DNA of 64,000 nucleotides from Candidatus Omnitrophota bacterium (GCA_030593065.1 JAUVHV010000009.1:1-64000), one strand, 5' to 3'; counted from the stretch's first letter, positions 42,012 through 51,283 are shown. Translations and numbers: made by a program. Notes: generated by a model not told the origin, from the letters alone.

Positions 42012-43240
42012 TATGGTTCCTGGCGCTGGCGTGTATCTTTCTTTTACCGTTTTTTTCACCGGTCCTATTAAGCGGGATGGGAGCGCTATCCGCGTACGGA
42101 GTTCTGCTTATCTGCTTCCTGTACCTTGCCTTGAAGAGTGGAGATTATCTTAAAAAAGGCCGCTCTTTTCTGCTGCCGCTTATATCTTTTTTGGCGATAA
42201 TCATTATCACGTCTTTTTTTGCGGTGTCTCCCGCGGCGGCTTTTAATAATACACTTTATATTATTTTGTGCGCAATGATTTTTCTTGCTCTCGCGGGCTT
42301 AAGTTCTCAAAAAAAGAAGCGGATAGGCTTTGTTCTCATAGCGGCTTCTTTTTTTGTATCCGCAATAGCGCTATTGCAGAGATTCTTTTATTTTGATCAA
42401 GTAATACCCTATATGATTTCACAAAAACCCTTCTTCGCGGCTGACGAGTTTTTTTACCTGATGGATATCATAAGAACAAAACGTGTTATTTCGACTTTTG
42501 CTACACCAAATCTACTGGCATCATATCTGGTTATGATTAATCTTCTGGCATTAGGGTACATTTTCTCAGAAGACAAGAGGAGGAACATGCTCTTTCTTGC
42601 GCTTCCATTAATAACCAATAGTTATTGCCTGCTGCTTACAGGCTCTTTTATGGGAATTATGAGTTTCTTAACAGGGTTTCTGCTCTTTATTATGATGCTG
42701 TTGAATAAGGATAAGAAAAAGCTTACGCGATATACGCCGATACTTGCCGCCTTCTTTTTAGGTATATTGGTTATGGTTATGATTCTGGCAGCCCAAAGAT
42801 GGTTCCCCAGCCTGTACAGGTATAATCTTCTCTTCGCGCTGGAAGAGAGGGTGAGATTATGGGGGTTTACTCTGGGCATTATAGTAGATAGGCCGTGGTC
42901 TTGCGCGGGCCTGGGTAATTTCGCGAATATATGCAGGATGTATATGCCGGCAAATGCCCCGGAATCTATAATGGCGCACAATCTTTTTATGCAATTATGG
43001 ATCGAGGCCGGCCCCTACGGAGTCCTGGCCTTTATCTGGTTTTTGCTGGCATTTATGCGCGATGCTGTAAAGAGCATATTTGACAAAGATACGTTTTTTA
43101 ATTTTGCTGTTTTTCAGATAGGCATATTCTCTGCTCTATTCGCTTTTTTGGTACACAATATGGCGGATTTCAGTTTTTTTGTGCCCCAGGCCGCGATAAT
43201 ATGGTGGATATTATGCGCGCTTTTAATAAATAATAAGTAG
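42008..43240 (+). CDS. O-antigen ligase/polymerase-like membrane protein 2
   Basis: 410 aa, polytopic. Same family layout: LEERVRLWGFTLGIIVDRPW (loop), GLGNFANICRMYMP and SIMAHNLFMQLWIEAGPYGV. Two such genes side by side suggest division between a polymerase and a ligase, or a ligase dedicated to protein or pilin acceptors (inference, since pilin genes follow). Confidence 0.85.
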   Translation: MIWFLALACIFLLPFFSPVLLSGMGALSAYGVLLICFLYLALKSGDYLKKGRSFLLPLISFLAIIIITSFFAVSPAAAFNNTLYIILCAMIFLALAGLSSQKKKRIGFVLIAASFFVSAIALLQRFFYFDQVIPYMISQKPFFAADEFFYLMDIIRTKRVISTFATPNLLASYLVMINLLALGYIFSEDKRRNMLFLALPLITNSYCLLLTGSFMGIMSFLTGFLLFIMMLLNKDKKKLTRYTPILAAFFLGILVMVMILAAQRWFPSLYRYNLLFALEERVRLWGFTLGIIVDRPWSCAGLGNFANICRMYMPANAPESIMAHNLFMQLWIEAGPYGVLAFIWFLLAFMRDAVKSIFDKDTFFNFAVFQIGIFSALFAFLVHNMADFSFFVPQAAIIWWILCALLINNK

Positions 43241-43259
43241 AGTAAGCGGTATTAAACCA

Positions 43260-43288
43260 TTGACTTTCACGAGCATGAAGCATATAAT
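43260..43288 (+). promoter_or_regulatory. Promoter of the prepilin/secretin operon
   Basis: TTGACT (43260-43265), 17 bp, TATAAT (43283-43288), 20 bp before ATG 43309. Confidence 0.7.
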
Positions 43289-43308
43289 ATAAAAAAGCAG
43301 GTTAAGAA

Positions 43309-43725
43309 ATGAAAAAATCAAGTCATGCGAAAAAAGGTTTTATTGAGATAGTAATAATTTTTATTATTGCCTTATCTTTTGCCATAGCCGCGATAACCAC
43401 TCTCTTCTGGAGCAAGGCACCGCTCTCGGTATCTCAACTCAAGCGGTTTCAGGCTGTAAATTACGCGGAAGCAGCTTTGTATGAAACATTTAGCAGGTTC
43501 AGGTCAAGTACTCCCCCATTCGATGAATGGGATGTAAATGAATGGGCGCTCTGGGAAGAGACAGAAGGCGTATCAGGTTTTATTCCCACGGATCCTACTA
43601 TTGAGATAGACGGCATTACAATTACCATATCTGTCGAAGTTGATGATATGGGCACTCCGGCGGATCTTTCAGATGACAGAAATGAGGTCACGGCAACGCT
43701 TGACCAGGAACAGATAATTTTATGA
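43309..43725 (+). CDS. Prepilin-like protein (PilX/GspK-like minor)
   Basis: 138 aa. Short basic leader, then KKGFIEIVIIFIIALSFAIA, a hydrophobic helix starting with G-F and E at +5 (FIEIV), as in type IV prepilins. Only one membrane helix, with an acidic soluble part. First of five pilin-like genes. 4-bp overlap with the next. Confidence 0.75.
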   Translation: MKKSSHAKKGFIEIVIIFIIALSFAIAAITTLFWSKAPLSVSQLKRFQAVNYAEAALYETFSRFRSSTPPFDEWDVNEWALWEETEGVSGFIPTDPTIEIDGITITISVEVDDMGTPADLSDDRNEVTATLDQEQIIL

Positions 43726-44159
43726 GTTATTTTAAAGAGTCCAGCAAGGGATTTACGTTAGTTGAGATATTGACTTCAACTATATTATTAGTTATAGCGG
43801 CCGCTGCTTTTTTTGCTGTCTTTGTTTCTACGGCAAAGTTGAGGATCTATTCATCAAATGAATTAAGAATGTCGATTAGCGCGTCAAGCTGGCTTGAAAA
43901 AGTCAGGACAGGGTCTACCGGCGCGACGGAATACGATAATTTAACCGCGCAGGCCGCTACAGACTTAAATAACGCCGCGTCTATTTTTCAGGAAGATTAC
44001 ACCGGCTGGATAGCAGCGAATGAGAGCAATATTGATATAGTAAATCCGGGTGACAATACAAAGGGCGCGTTATATACAACAGATGAAAATATAGATCTTG
44101 GTTCAGGCGTAGATTTTAAAAAGATAACAGTAACTGTGTTATGGGATGAAAAGACTTGA
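43722..44159 (+). CDS. Type IV prepilin-like protein (PilV-like minor)
   Basis: 145 aa. Class III signal SSKGFTLVEILTSTILLVIAA, cleaved after G with Glu5. A minor pilin or pseudopilin, probably part of the tip complex. Ends with TGATG overlap to the next gene. Confidence 0.88.
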   Translation: MSYFKESSKGFTLVEILTSTILLVIAAAAFFAVFVSTAKLRIYSSNELRMSISASSWLEKVRTGSTGATEYDNLTAQAATDLNNAASIFQEDYTGWIAANESNIDIVNPGDNTKGALYTTDENIDLGSGVDFKKITVTVLWDEKT

Positions 44160-44659
44160 TGGGGAAAGAGCTGTTGAATAAGAGGTCAGCGGTAACGTTA
44201 GTAGAATTGATAGCTGTTGTCGTGCTTATAACTTTCATTCTTGCCGCTTCCACAATAATTATTGTAATCGGCATGCGGTTATTTAAAACAGAACTATCAA
44301 AGAACATCACAACAGATGATTTAACCGTGGCCCTTGAGTGGATAAAAAAAGACGCGATGCGTTCGGATAATGCCGACACAACTATAGCTAATGAGATTAC
44401 ACTGGATTTTAGTTTTCCGGCGCCCTTTCAAATAAGGTATTACATTAAAAGCGGCACTACAGAATTATACAGGCAGAGAGTAGGGGATGCCGGCGATGGT
44501 AAATTAATAACAGATATGATAGCTGCGGGTAACCTGCCGGTTTTTTCAAAACCCGCGGGGAGTAATTATCTCTTGGCGGAAATATGGGTGAGTGATCCTG
44601 GCGCGGATTCATCGATGCATCAGGATATAGGGGTGATGCTGCGTTGCAGCAGTAATTAG
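44159..44659 (+). CDS. Type IV prepilin-like protein (PilW-like minor)
   Basis: 166 aa from ATG 44159. Leader MGKELLNKRSAVTLVELIAV: the cleavage residue before the helix is Ala rather than Gly (SAVTLVEL), which some minor pilins tolerate. Glu5 is present. The soluble domain is beta-rich (FQIRYYIKSGTTELYRQRV). Confidence 0.82.
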   Translation: MGKELLNKRSAVTLVELIAVVVLITFILAASTIIIVIGMRLFKTELSKNITTDDLTVALEWIKKDAMRSDNADTTIANEITLDFSFPAPFQIRYYIKSGTTELYRQRVGDAGDGKLITDMIAAGNLPVFSKPAGSNYLLAEIWVSDPGADSSMHQDIGVMLRCSSN

Positions 44660-44689
44660 AAGGCCCGGCCCCTTGTTAGAGGCAAAAAA

Positions 44690-45091
44690 ATGAAAAAAGG
44701 TTTTACATTAGTTGAGTTACTGATTGCCATCATAATTCTTAGTATTCTTGCCGCGGTTTCACTTCCTGTATATAACAAAATTATAAAACGCACAGGATTC
44801 AAGGAAGTAACAAATATTGTAGGCCTGATAAGAGCCGGCGCGAAATATTACAATCTTAAGTATGGTGTAGGCGTTCTTGCTGCCAATGAGACTGCCTGGG
44901 GCGCTTTAAAACTTGATAAGCCTACTGACTCCGGCACTAACTTAATATATGTAATAACCTCTGCTGACGGAGACCCGGCATTACAGGTCTTCTATAAAGG
45001 TAATATGCTTTATCAATATAATTTAAAAACAGGAATCGGTATCAATACCGGCGTTCCGGACGCGGCGTACCTTCCCGCTGATTTACCGTAG
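44690..45091 (+). CDS. Type IV pilin/major pseudopilin-like protein 1
   Basis: 133 aa. MKKGFTLVELLIAIIILSIL with G-1/F+1/E+5. Globular part ends KTGIGINTGVPDAAYLPADL. Closely related to the following gene; GspG-like in size. Confidence 0.92.
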   Translation: MKKGFTLVELLIAIIILSILAAVSLPVYNKIIKRTGFKEVTNIVGLIRAGAKYYNLKYGVGVLAANETAWGALKLDKPTDSGTNLIYVITSADGDPALQVFYKGNMLYQYNLKTGIGINTGVPDAAYLPADLP

Positions 45092-45097
45092 AAAAAA

Positions 45098-45502
45098 ATG
45101 AAAAAAGGTTTTACTTTAACTGAATTGATAATAGTTGTTGTGATTCTTGGTATTCTTGCCGCTCTTTTACTCCCTGCGTATAACAAGATTATAAAACACG
45201 CGGGGTTTAAGGAAGTGGCAAGCGTTGTAACCAGAGTAAAAGCCGCCGCGAAGTATTATGATCTTAAATGCGGCTTAAGCGCTCTTCCTGCCAATGAGAT
45301 TGCCTGGGGTATTTTAAAAATCGATAAGCCTTCCAGTACCGGTACTGACTTAACATATGTAATAACCGCTGCTGCTACCGGAAACCCGGCATTGCAGGTC
45401 TCCTATGACAGCAGCCTGCTTTATGAATATGACTTAGTAACAGGAAGCGGCATCAAGACATCTGACCCAAACACTGCGTACCTTCCCGCTGATTTACCGT
45501 AA
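45098..45502 (+). CDS. Type IV pilin/major pseudopilin-like protein 2
   Basis: 134 aa. MKKGFTLTELIIVVVILGIL. Clear tandem paralogue of 44690-45091: the same YNKIIK, FKEV, AKYY, NE.AWG.LK.DKP and AYLPADLP blocks. Variation is concentrated in the surface loops. Followed at once by a long palindrome. Confidence 0.92.
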   Translation: MKKGFTLTELIIVVVILGILAALLLPAYNKIIKHAGFKEVASVVTRVKAAAKYYDLKCGLSALPANEIAWGILKIDKPSSTGTDLTYVITAAATGNPALQVSYDSSLLYEYDLVTGSGIKTSDPNTAYLPADLP

Positions 45503-45506
45503 AAAC

Positions 45507-45587
45507 AAGGGGTCAAGTCTCAACTTTGCTACTTAACATAGAAAGCTTATATGAGAGTTAAGTAGCAAAGTTGAGACTTGACCCCTT
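45507..45587. repeat. Perfect 31-bp inverted repeat of the GGGGTCAAGTCTCAAC family
   Basis: Arms 45507-45537 and 45557-45587 are exact reverse complements with a 19-bp loop. A full-length two-arm copy of the same family that flanks the RAYT gene at 51979. It forms a very stable stem after the pilin genes and could stop or stabilise the pilin mRNA. Confidence 0.92.
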
Positions 45588-45611
45588 AAATTATTTTTAA
45601 GTTGCAACTAT

Positions 45612-45645
45612 AAGGCTTGACCCCTTTTTAATTATATGTTATATT
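45612..45645 (+). promoter_or_regulatory. Promoter whose -35 lies in a repeat end
   Basis: A partial repeat end AAGGCTTGACCCCTT supplies TTGACC (45617-45622); 17 bp downstream is TATATT (45640-45645), 28 bp before ATG 45674 of the ExeA-like gene. Confidence 0.5.
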
Positions 45646-45673
45646 TAGACTATATTAGAGAGCGTATGTAAAG

Positions 45674-46537
45674 ATGAGCTATTATAAAGTATTAGGTTTA
45701 ACCAAAGAGCCTTTTTCCACCAGCCCGGACCCCAATTTCTTTTACCAGTCACTGGAGCATAAGGCCGCCTTGACCAATATATTGATAGAGATTAAACTCC
45801 GACGGGGTTTGAGCATTATTCTTGGCGATATTGGTACAGGAAAGACTACTCTCAGCAGGAAACTTTCCCAGCTCTTAAACGCCCGTGACAATCTTGACTT
45901 ATATATGATATTAGATCCTACCTATGACACAGAATACCTATTTTTATTATCACTGATAAAAACATTTGAAATTGAGATTAATGCCCAGGGCGCTACTATT
46001 CTCGACCTTAAACAGGAACTGAAGCACCACCTTTTCCAGAAAGGAGTAAACGAGAACAGAACTATTGTCCTGCTTATCGATGAGGCGCAGAAACTTAACC
46101 CCATGTCTTTAGAGGTGCTGCGCATGCTTTTAAATTATGAGACAAATGAGTTTAAATTGCTGCAATTAATATTATTAGGGCAGGTAGAGCTCCTCCCCCT
46201 GCTTATCCAGACCAAAAATCTTATGGATAGAGTCAGCTTGAAATACGCGCTCGGCCCTTTTGATGAAGAAGAGACCAGGGAGATGATCGAATTTCGCTTA
46301 AGGCAGGCCGGTTATAACGGTAGAGAAAAATTATTTCATGATGAGGCTTTTAAAGGAATACACGAACATACTAAGGGATATCCACGCCGCATCTCTATGC
46401 TGTGCCATAAAGCGCTGAAGCATCTGGTTATGAAAAATAGGCCTTTTATAAATGACGAGATTATAAAAGAGATTGTTGACTCTGAGGCGAAATTAGGATG
46501 GCAGAACAAAGATCTACTCCTGAAGAAAAGCTATTAA
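45674..46537 (+). CDS. ExeA/GspA-like AAA ATPase
   Basis: 287 aa. LTKEPFSTSPDPNFFYQS start, Walker A GDIGTGKTT (51-59), Walker B VLLIDEAQKL, sensor region LLNYETNEFKLLQLILLGQ, and winged-helix end. ExeA-type ATPases help insert secretins or remodel peptidoglycan; they are not the assembly motor (PilB/GspE), which is absent here. Confidence 0.9.
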   Translation: MSYYKVLGLTKEPFSTSPDPNFFYQSLEHKAALTNILIEIKLRRGLSIILGDIGTGKTTLSRKLSQLLNARDNLDLYMILDPTYDTEYLFLLSLIKTFEIEINAQGATILDLKQELKHHLFQKGVNENRTIVLLIDEAQKLNPMSLEVLRMLLNYETNEFKLLQLILLGQVELLPLLIQTKNLMDRVSLKYALGPFDEEETREMIEFRLRQAGYNGREKLFHDEAFKGIHEHTKGYPRRISMLCHKALKHLVMKNRPFINDEIIKEIVDSEAKLGWQNKDLLLKKSY

Positions 46538-47142
46538 AGTTAATAGAAAAAGAAGATGGCAATGAAGCCGTTATATTCAAACGGAAAAGAAGCGTCTTTT
46601 TTGTATTTAGTAATTTTTGGTTCTCTTTAAAAAAAATAGCCGGCTTGGGAGCAGGCAGATTAAAAAGCGGCGTAAGAGAGCCAAACCTAAAAGTCCTGAA
46701 TAAGTTTCTTTTTGCCATATCAATACTTCTTTTAGGCTATTCAGTAATGGATTTTGTTTTTAACCGCCCTGATATAAAAGAGGCCCATGAAAAAAGCAGG
46801 CTTGTAAGAGAGGGCGGCGTGATGGGTAGGCTGGTATTTGAAACACGCCCGTTTTTACATTACCTCGAAATGGTTCAACGCAGGAATATCTTTAGCCCGA
46901 TCATGTTGAAGCAGGTGGAAAAGCCGGAAGTTAAGAAAAAGCAATTACAGGAAATGGCCGGTAACTTAAGCTTAGTCGGTATATCATTAGACGAAGAACC
47001 TATGGCCATGATTGAGGATACGAAAGAGGAGAAGACGTTTTTTCTTAAAAAGGGCGATAAGATCGGTGTGTTTAAGATAGAAGATGTGCAGGAAAATAAA
47101 GTTATATTAAGCTTTGAAGGCAAAAAGATTGAATTGATATAA
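46498..47142 (+). CDS. GspC/PilP-like inner-membrane protein
   Basis: 214 aa, 40-bp overlap with ExeA. Cytoplasmic ~70 residues, one membrane helix (FLFAISILLLGYSVMDFVF), periplasmic stalk, and a C-terminal HR-like domain LSLVGISLDEEPMAMIEDT ... FFLKKGDKIGVFKIEDVQ, which in GspC/PilP contacts the secretin N-domains. Position directly before the secretin fits. Confidence 0.8.
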   Translation: MAEQRSTPEEKLLKLIEKEDGNEAVIFKRKRSVFFVFSNFWFSLKKIAGLGAGRLKSGVREPNLKVLNKFLFAISILLLGYSVMDFVFNRPDIKEAHEKSRLVREGGVMGRLVFETRPFLHYLEMVQRRNIFSPIMLKQVEKPEVKKKQLQEMAGNLSLVGISLDEEPMAMIEDTKEEKTFFLKKGDKIGVFKIEDVQENKVILSFEGKKIELI

Positions 47143-47154
47143 TATAGGGTAAAA

Positions 47155-48801
47155 ATGAAAAGAAAAGTTTTAATAATTCTGACATTCTTTATTATATGCG
47201 GTATGGAAAGAATAGTATGGCCTCAATCTCAGCCTGTCGAGATTATTGGGCCTGTTGAAACCATAGAGATTCAGGAAATTAAAACAATACCCGGTAGAAG
47301 GCGCACCATGGAAGAGGGCTTAACCATGACAACGTCTCTGGATCTGCGCAATATGGATATTGTCGATACCATTAAATTCTTAGCGGTAAAAGGCAGCCTG
47401 AATATCGTTACCAGCAAGAGTGTAAGCGGACGGACAACTCTATTTTTAAAGAATGTGACTGTTGGTGAGACCCTGGATGTACTTTTACTTACCAACGGCT
47501 TAGCTTGTATTAAAAAGAATAACATCATTACTATCATGACCGAAGCGGAGTACGAAGCGCTTTATGGGAAAAAATATACAGACAATAGAGGGATTAGGAC
47601 CATAGAATTGAAATATGCCCTGCCCACAAAAGTAGGGGCGGCGCTGGAAAGCATTAAAAGCAATCTCGGCAAGATTATTATGGATGATGATATAAACACG
47701 ATTATCCTGATAGATACACCGGAAAAAGTTAAAGAACTGGAAGCCGCTATTAAGAACTTGGATAGAGTTGCTGTTGAAAAGGCTTCTCCTACAATCAGCA
47801 GGGCATTTGAACTGGATTACGCCATGGCTGAAGATATCCAGGAGAAGATAGCGGAGATGTTGACAACGGATATCGGTTCTATCAGTTTTGACGAAAGAAC
47901 AAACAAGATAGTAGTCAACGATTTCCCGAGTAAGATAAAAGAGATAGAAAAAGTAATAACCGCTTTTGACGCGAAGACCAGGCAGGTATTTATTGAGGCC
48001 AAGATTGTGGAGATAACTTTAAGTGATGATTTTGCCTATGGCATCAACTGGGAGAAACTATTCAAGGTAGCTGGCAAGGATATAAACCTTGTAGGTGCTT
48101 TTCCTATTTCAGGATTAGCGGAAGTAGCAAACTCTTTTGGCAAGATCTCTGTAGGAACATGGCAATGGGACGCGGGAGAGGGAAGCCTGGACCCGACACA
48201 GCCGCAGGCAATCCTTACCTTTTTATCTGAGATAGGCAAGGTAAAGATCATATCTTCGCCGCACATCGCTGTCTGTAATAATGAAGAGGCAAAGATCATG
48301 GTTGGTACCCGCCAGCCTTACGCTACCAGTACGATTTCCCAGAGCGATACAACCGCTACCACTTCCTGGAGCGCTGAATTTGTCGATGTAGGTATAACGC
48401 TTACAGTCACTCCGACAATCAATAGCGACGGTTTTGTAAAGATGCATATAAAACCGGAGGTGAGTACGCTGACAGACTGGTTTGAGATTTTGGATGATTC
48501 AGGCGTTGCGCAGATACGTTTACCTGAAATAGATACATCTAATGCCGAGACAGATATTTTGGTCAAGGATGGCAGGACAATAATTATCGCGGGGCTGATA
48601 AAAGAGAGCATAACCGAAAGCGAAAGAAAATACCCGTTTTTGGGAGACATACCTCTTTTGGGAGTCTTATTTAAATCAATAACTGATATTAAAGAGACAA
48701 AAGAGTTGGTTGTATTTCTCACCCCTCATATTATAACCGGAGAGGAAGACTTGCTCTATTCAAAAGGCACTGAAAAGGTAAGAAAGCCAAGAAAAAAATG
48801 A
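47155..48801 (+). CDS. Secretin (GspD/PilQ-like outer-membrane channel)
   Basis: 548 aa with signal peptide. STN/N0 domain (MTTSLDLRNMDIVDTIKFLA), N1-type repeats (TIELKYALPTKVGAALESIK, RAFELDYAMAEDIQEKIAEM), and the secretin core: VKIISSPHIAVCNNEEAKIM, VDVGITLTVTPTIN, and the ending GLIKES...YPFLGDIPLLGVLFKS...ELVVFLTPHII. Shorter than most GspD proteins, which have more N-domains. Confidence 0.95.
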   Translation: MKRKVLIILTFFIICGMERIVWPQSQPVEIIGPVETIEIQEIKTIPGRRRTMEEGLTMTTSLDLRNMDIVDTIKFLAVKGSLNIVTSKSVSGRTTLFLKNVTVGETLDVLLLTNGLACIKKNNIITIMTEAEYEALYGKKYTDNRGIRTIELKYALPTKVGAALESIKSNLGKIIMDDDINTIILIDTPEKVKELEAAIKNLDRVAVEKASPTISRAFELDYAMAEDIQEKIAEMLTTDIGSISFDERTNKIVVNDFPSKIKEIEKVITAFDAKTRQVFIEAKIVEITLSDDFAYGINWEKLFKVAGKDINLVGAFPISGLAEVANSFGKISVGTWQWDAGEGSLDPTQPQAILTFLSEIGKVKIISSPHIAVCNNEEAKIMVGTRQPYATSTISQSDTTATTSWSAEFVDVGITLTVTPTINSDGFVKMHIKPEVSTLTDWFEILDDSGVAQIRLPEIDTSNAETDILVKDGRTIIIAGLIKESITESERKYPFLGDIPLLGVLFKSITDIKETKELVVFLTPHIITGEEDLLYSKGTEKVRKPRKK

Positions 48802-49859
48802 ACAGGGATAACTTGCTTAGGGGTATCTTTTGGATTGTATTAGTAGCAAGTTCTTTGGGCCTGATTTTTGCCGGTTACGCAATCAACGCCAGACAGGCGG
48901 ATAAGATAGAACTGCTTAAAAAAAATCTGCAAGAGACACACCGGATATTGAACAAGACTAAAAACGAGCTTCTTAAGGCAAAAAATAATGCCGGCATTCT
49001 AACCGTGAAAAAAGACGGCTTAATCGAGAAAGTCTCTCTACAGGAAGGCCGTATTGAAAAGTTCCAGCGGGAGAAGAAGAGCCTGGAGGAAAGAGGAGAA
49101 GGGCTGTCAGCGCAAAAGAGAGAACTGGAAGAGACGCTTAAAAAAACAAGAAAGTCACTAGAAAAGAAAGTCAGGACACAAGAGCTTAAAATAGCTGAAC
49201 TGAGAAAAGATTTCCAAAAAAAATCAGCTGTGGAAAAAGCGATGTTTTTAGCGCAGGAAGAGAAATTAAATGAACAGGTTACATCTGCTGAAGTATTGCT
49301 TGAAGCGCTAACCAGAAAGAATAAGGCGCTCTTGAGCGAGGCAACTGAGAATAAGCACCTGCTTGTCCGCCTTATCAGGGAGAACGAGGGTGAAATAGGC
49401 GCGCCGCCGATAGGGGCTATGGATGAGAGCAATTTAAGGGAAAAGATATCCAATTTAAATAAGATGATCGCGCGGAATAAAAAGCTTATAACTAAGAATG
49501 AGAAGATAATTATTGACGTAAGCAGTGAAAAGGAAAAGCTCGCCGATAAACTTCGGCAGACAGAAGAGCAGTTTAAGAAAAAGGCGCTGAGGCTTCATTA
49601 CAATTTAGGCTTGGCCTATGATGAAGGGCGGCAGTATGATGAAGCGCTGACAGAATATGAAAAGGCGCTGAAGATAAGCCGCCTAGATCCGGATCTGCAT
49701 TATAACATCGCGATTATTTATGACGAACATTTTCACGACATGAAAAAAGCAATCGAACATTATAAAGCATATCTTGAGCTTTCTCCTGATGCTGAAGACG
49801 CGGAAAAAGTGGCTTATTGGCTGGAGAGAGCAAAAGAGGAATTAAAATACAGCCGGTAA
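48798..49859 (+). CDS. Membrane-anchored coiled-coil TPR protein
   Basis: 353 aa, 4-bp overlap with the secretin gene. TM helix ~10-27, long coiled coil ~34-260, then two or three TPRs (LHYNLGLAYDEGRQYDEALTEYEKAL, shown in part; LHYNIAIIYDEHFHDMKKAI). It may act as pilotin or scaffold for the secretin, by analogy with PilF/PilW-like TPR proteins (inference). Confidence 0.85.
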   Translation: MNRDNLLRGIFWIVLVASSLGLIFAGYAINARQADKIELLKKNLQETHRILNKTKNELLKAKNNAGILTVKKDGLIEKVSLQEGRIEKFQREKKSLEERGEGLSAQKRELEETLKKTRKSLEKKVRTQELKIAELRKDFQKKSAVEKAMFLAQEEKLNEQVTSAEVLLEALTRKNKALLSEATENKHLLVRLIRENEGEIGAPPIGAMDESNLREKISNLNKMIARNKKLITKNEKIIIDVSSEKEKLADKLRQTEEQFKKKALRLHYNLGLAYDEGRQYDEALTEYEKALKISRLDPDLHYNIAIIYDEHFHDMKKAIEHYKAYLELSPDAEDAEKVAYWLERAKEELKYSR

Positions 49860-49860
49860 T

Positions 49861-49889
49861 GGGGTCAAGTCTCAACATTGCTACTTAAG
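49861..49889 (+). repeat. Single-arm GGGGTCAAGTCTCAAC repeat
   Basis: Same sequence as the RAYT left end except A for G at position 8. Abuts the stop of the TPR gene. Other dispersed copies: 38207-38220 (partial), 53757-53784, 57216-57237 (reverse, degenerate). Confidence 0.85.
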
Positions 49890-49918
49890 GAATAAGGCGC
49901 AAGGCAAAGGAATAAGAA

Positions 49919-51283
49919 GTGAGAAAATCTTCAGTTGACTGGAGGCTTGTAGGCGGGTTTATCGCCCTGCTCTTTCTTATGGTGGCTATCGGCGCTATAG
50001 GAATTTCTCAAATTCAGTTTTTGAGTGAGAGAGTGGATAGTTTTGGAAAGTACTATTTTCCTCTCCAAAAGGCTACCCTGGAGATGCGAATTAATAATAG
50101 TCTATACGCGAGGGGTATTCGTAATTATATCTTCTGGCGCAGCGCGAGATACCTCGAAGCTGCTAAAGAAGGCGCGAACCGGAAGGTTATCAATACCGCG
50201 CAAGAAGCCTTTGATCGCAAATTAGCGGATTATACCTCTTTTGCCAGGACAGGCACGGAAAAAAAACGGGTCGGCATAATTAATCTGTTACAACAGGAAT
50301 TACGCGGCATAGGCGGAAAGATTATTAGCCTGGTAGATCAGTTAGAGGATATTAAAAATAACGCTAAAAGAAGCAAAATAGAGCAGTCTATAAACAGCCT
50401 GCTAATGGCTTTCGAAAGCAAGTTATACAGGATCGATGAATTTATAGAGGAGAGCCTTCAGAAAGCTAATTTAGAAAGCGTAGAGGCGCAGTTGCGCCTG
50501 GCGGGAATAGCGAAAAAACGGGCAGTAGCGCTTCTGTTCTGGTCTTCGATCATCGGCTTGCTTATCGGGGGCGAAACCGCGTACCTTATTTATCGTAACC
50601 GAAAAAATGAAAAAGAGATGCGCGAAAAACTTGTGCACAGGATGATCAGGCTGGAAGAGGAGGAGCGGCAGAACCTCTCGCTCCAGGTCCACAATCAGAT
50701 GGGACAGGACCTGAGCGCTTTAAGGATTTATTTGGATATTATAGATAAGAAACTGCCGGATAAGGCCCAGGCACCGGTAAAAGAGATTTCCCAGAGCAAG
50801 GAGATCCTTTCCGGGCTGTTGGAAAAGAGCCATAACATCGCCGAGCTTTTACGCCCGCCCGCACTCGAAGAGATAGGCTTAGTCGATACAATTACCGATC
50901 TTATTTTTCAATACAAACAGATAAGCGTTATTGAATTTACCTACCAAAAGCCTAAAACAACATTAGAGTTATCTGATGAATATTCACTTATTCTTTTCAG
51001 GGTAGCCCAGGAAGGCCTGACCAATATTATTAAGCATTCTCAGGCTAAAAGAGTAAAGATTCTTTTAAGTAAAAGAGCAGACGCGGTCTCTTTATCTGTT
51101 GTCGATGATGGAGTAGGATTCAATTACGGGCAATACCTGAAGTCTTTTCGCCGTCGCAGTGAGGATAAATTAAGGTTAGGCCTCGCGGGCCTGCGCGAGA
51201 GAATAGTGTTATTGAATGGAAAGATGGATGTAGAGACCGCCCCGGAAAAAGGAACAAAGCTAAATATAGAGCTTCCCCTATGA
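49919..51283 (+). CDS. NarX/DegS-type sensor histidine kinase
   Basis: 454 aa, GTG start. TM1 ~12-31, helical periplasmic sensor, TM2 ~203-225. HisKA_3 dimerisation motif RQNLSLQVHNQMGQDLSALR (phospho-His in VHNQMGQ; the common form is LHDE), then HATPase_c with FRVAQEGLTNIIKHSQA, DDGVGF and LAGLRERI. Overlaps the regulator gene by 4 bp. Confidence 0.92.
   Translation: MRKSSVDWRLVGGFIALLFLMVAIGAIGISQIQFLSERVDSFGKYYFPLQKATLEMRINNSLYARGIRNYIFWRSARYLEAAKEGANRKVINTAQEAFDRKLADYTSFARTGTEKKRVGIINLLQQELRGIGGKIISLVDQLEDIKNNAKRSKIEQSINSLLMAFESKLYRIDEFIEESLQKANLESVEAQLRLAGIAKKRAVALLFWSSIIGLLIGGETAYLIYRNRKNEKEMREKLVHRMIRLEEEERQNLSLQVHNQMGQDLSALRIYLDIIDKKLPDKAQAPVKEISQSKEILSGLLEKSHNIAELLRPPALEEIGLVDTITDLIFQYKQISVIEFTYQKPKTTLELSDEYSLILFRVAQEGLTNIIKHSQAKRVKILLSKRADAVSLSVVDDGVGFNYGQYLKSFRRRSEDKLRLGLAGLRERIVLLNGKMDVETAPEKGTKLNIELPL

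Noticed and set aside
42622-42981. Minus-strand ORF within the second O-antigen ligase-like gene
   Set aside because: Opposite a well-supported membrane protein gene, with no start signal or recognisable family.
48875-49453. 192-codon minus-strand ORF opposite the coiled-coil TPR gene
   Set aside because: Serine/phenylalanine-rich translation is the antisense of a lysine/glutamate-rich coiled coil; no ribosome site or family match.
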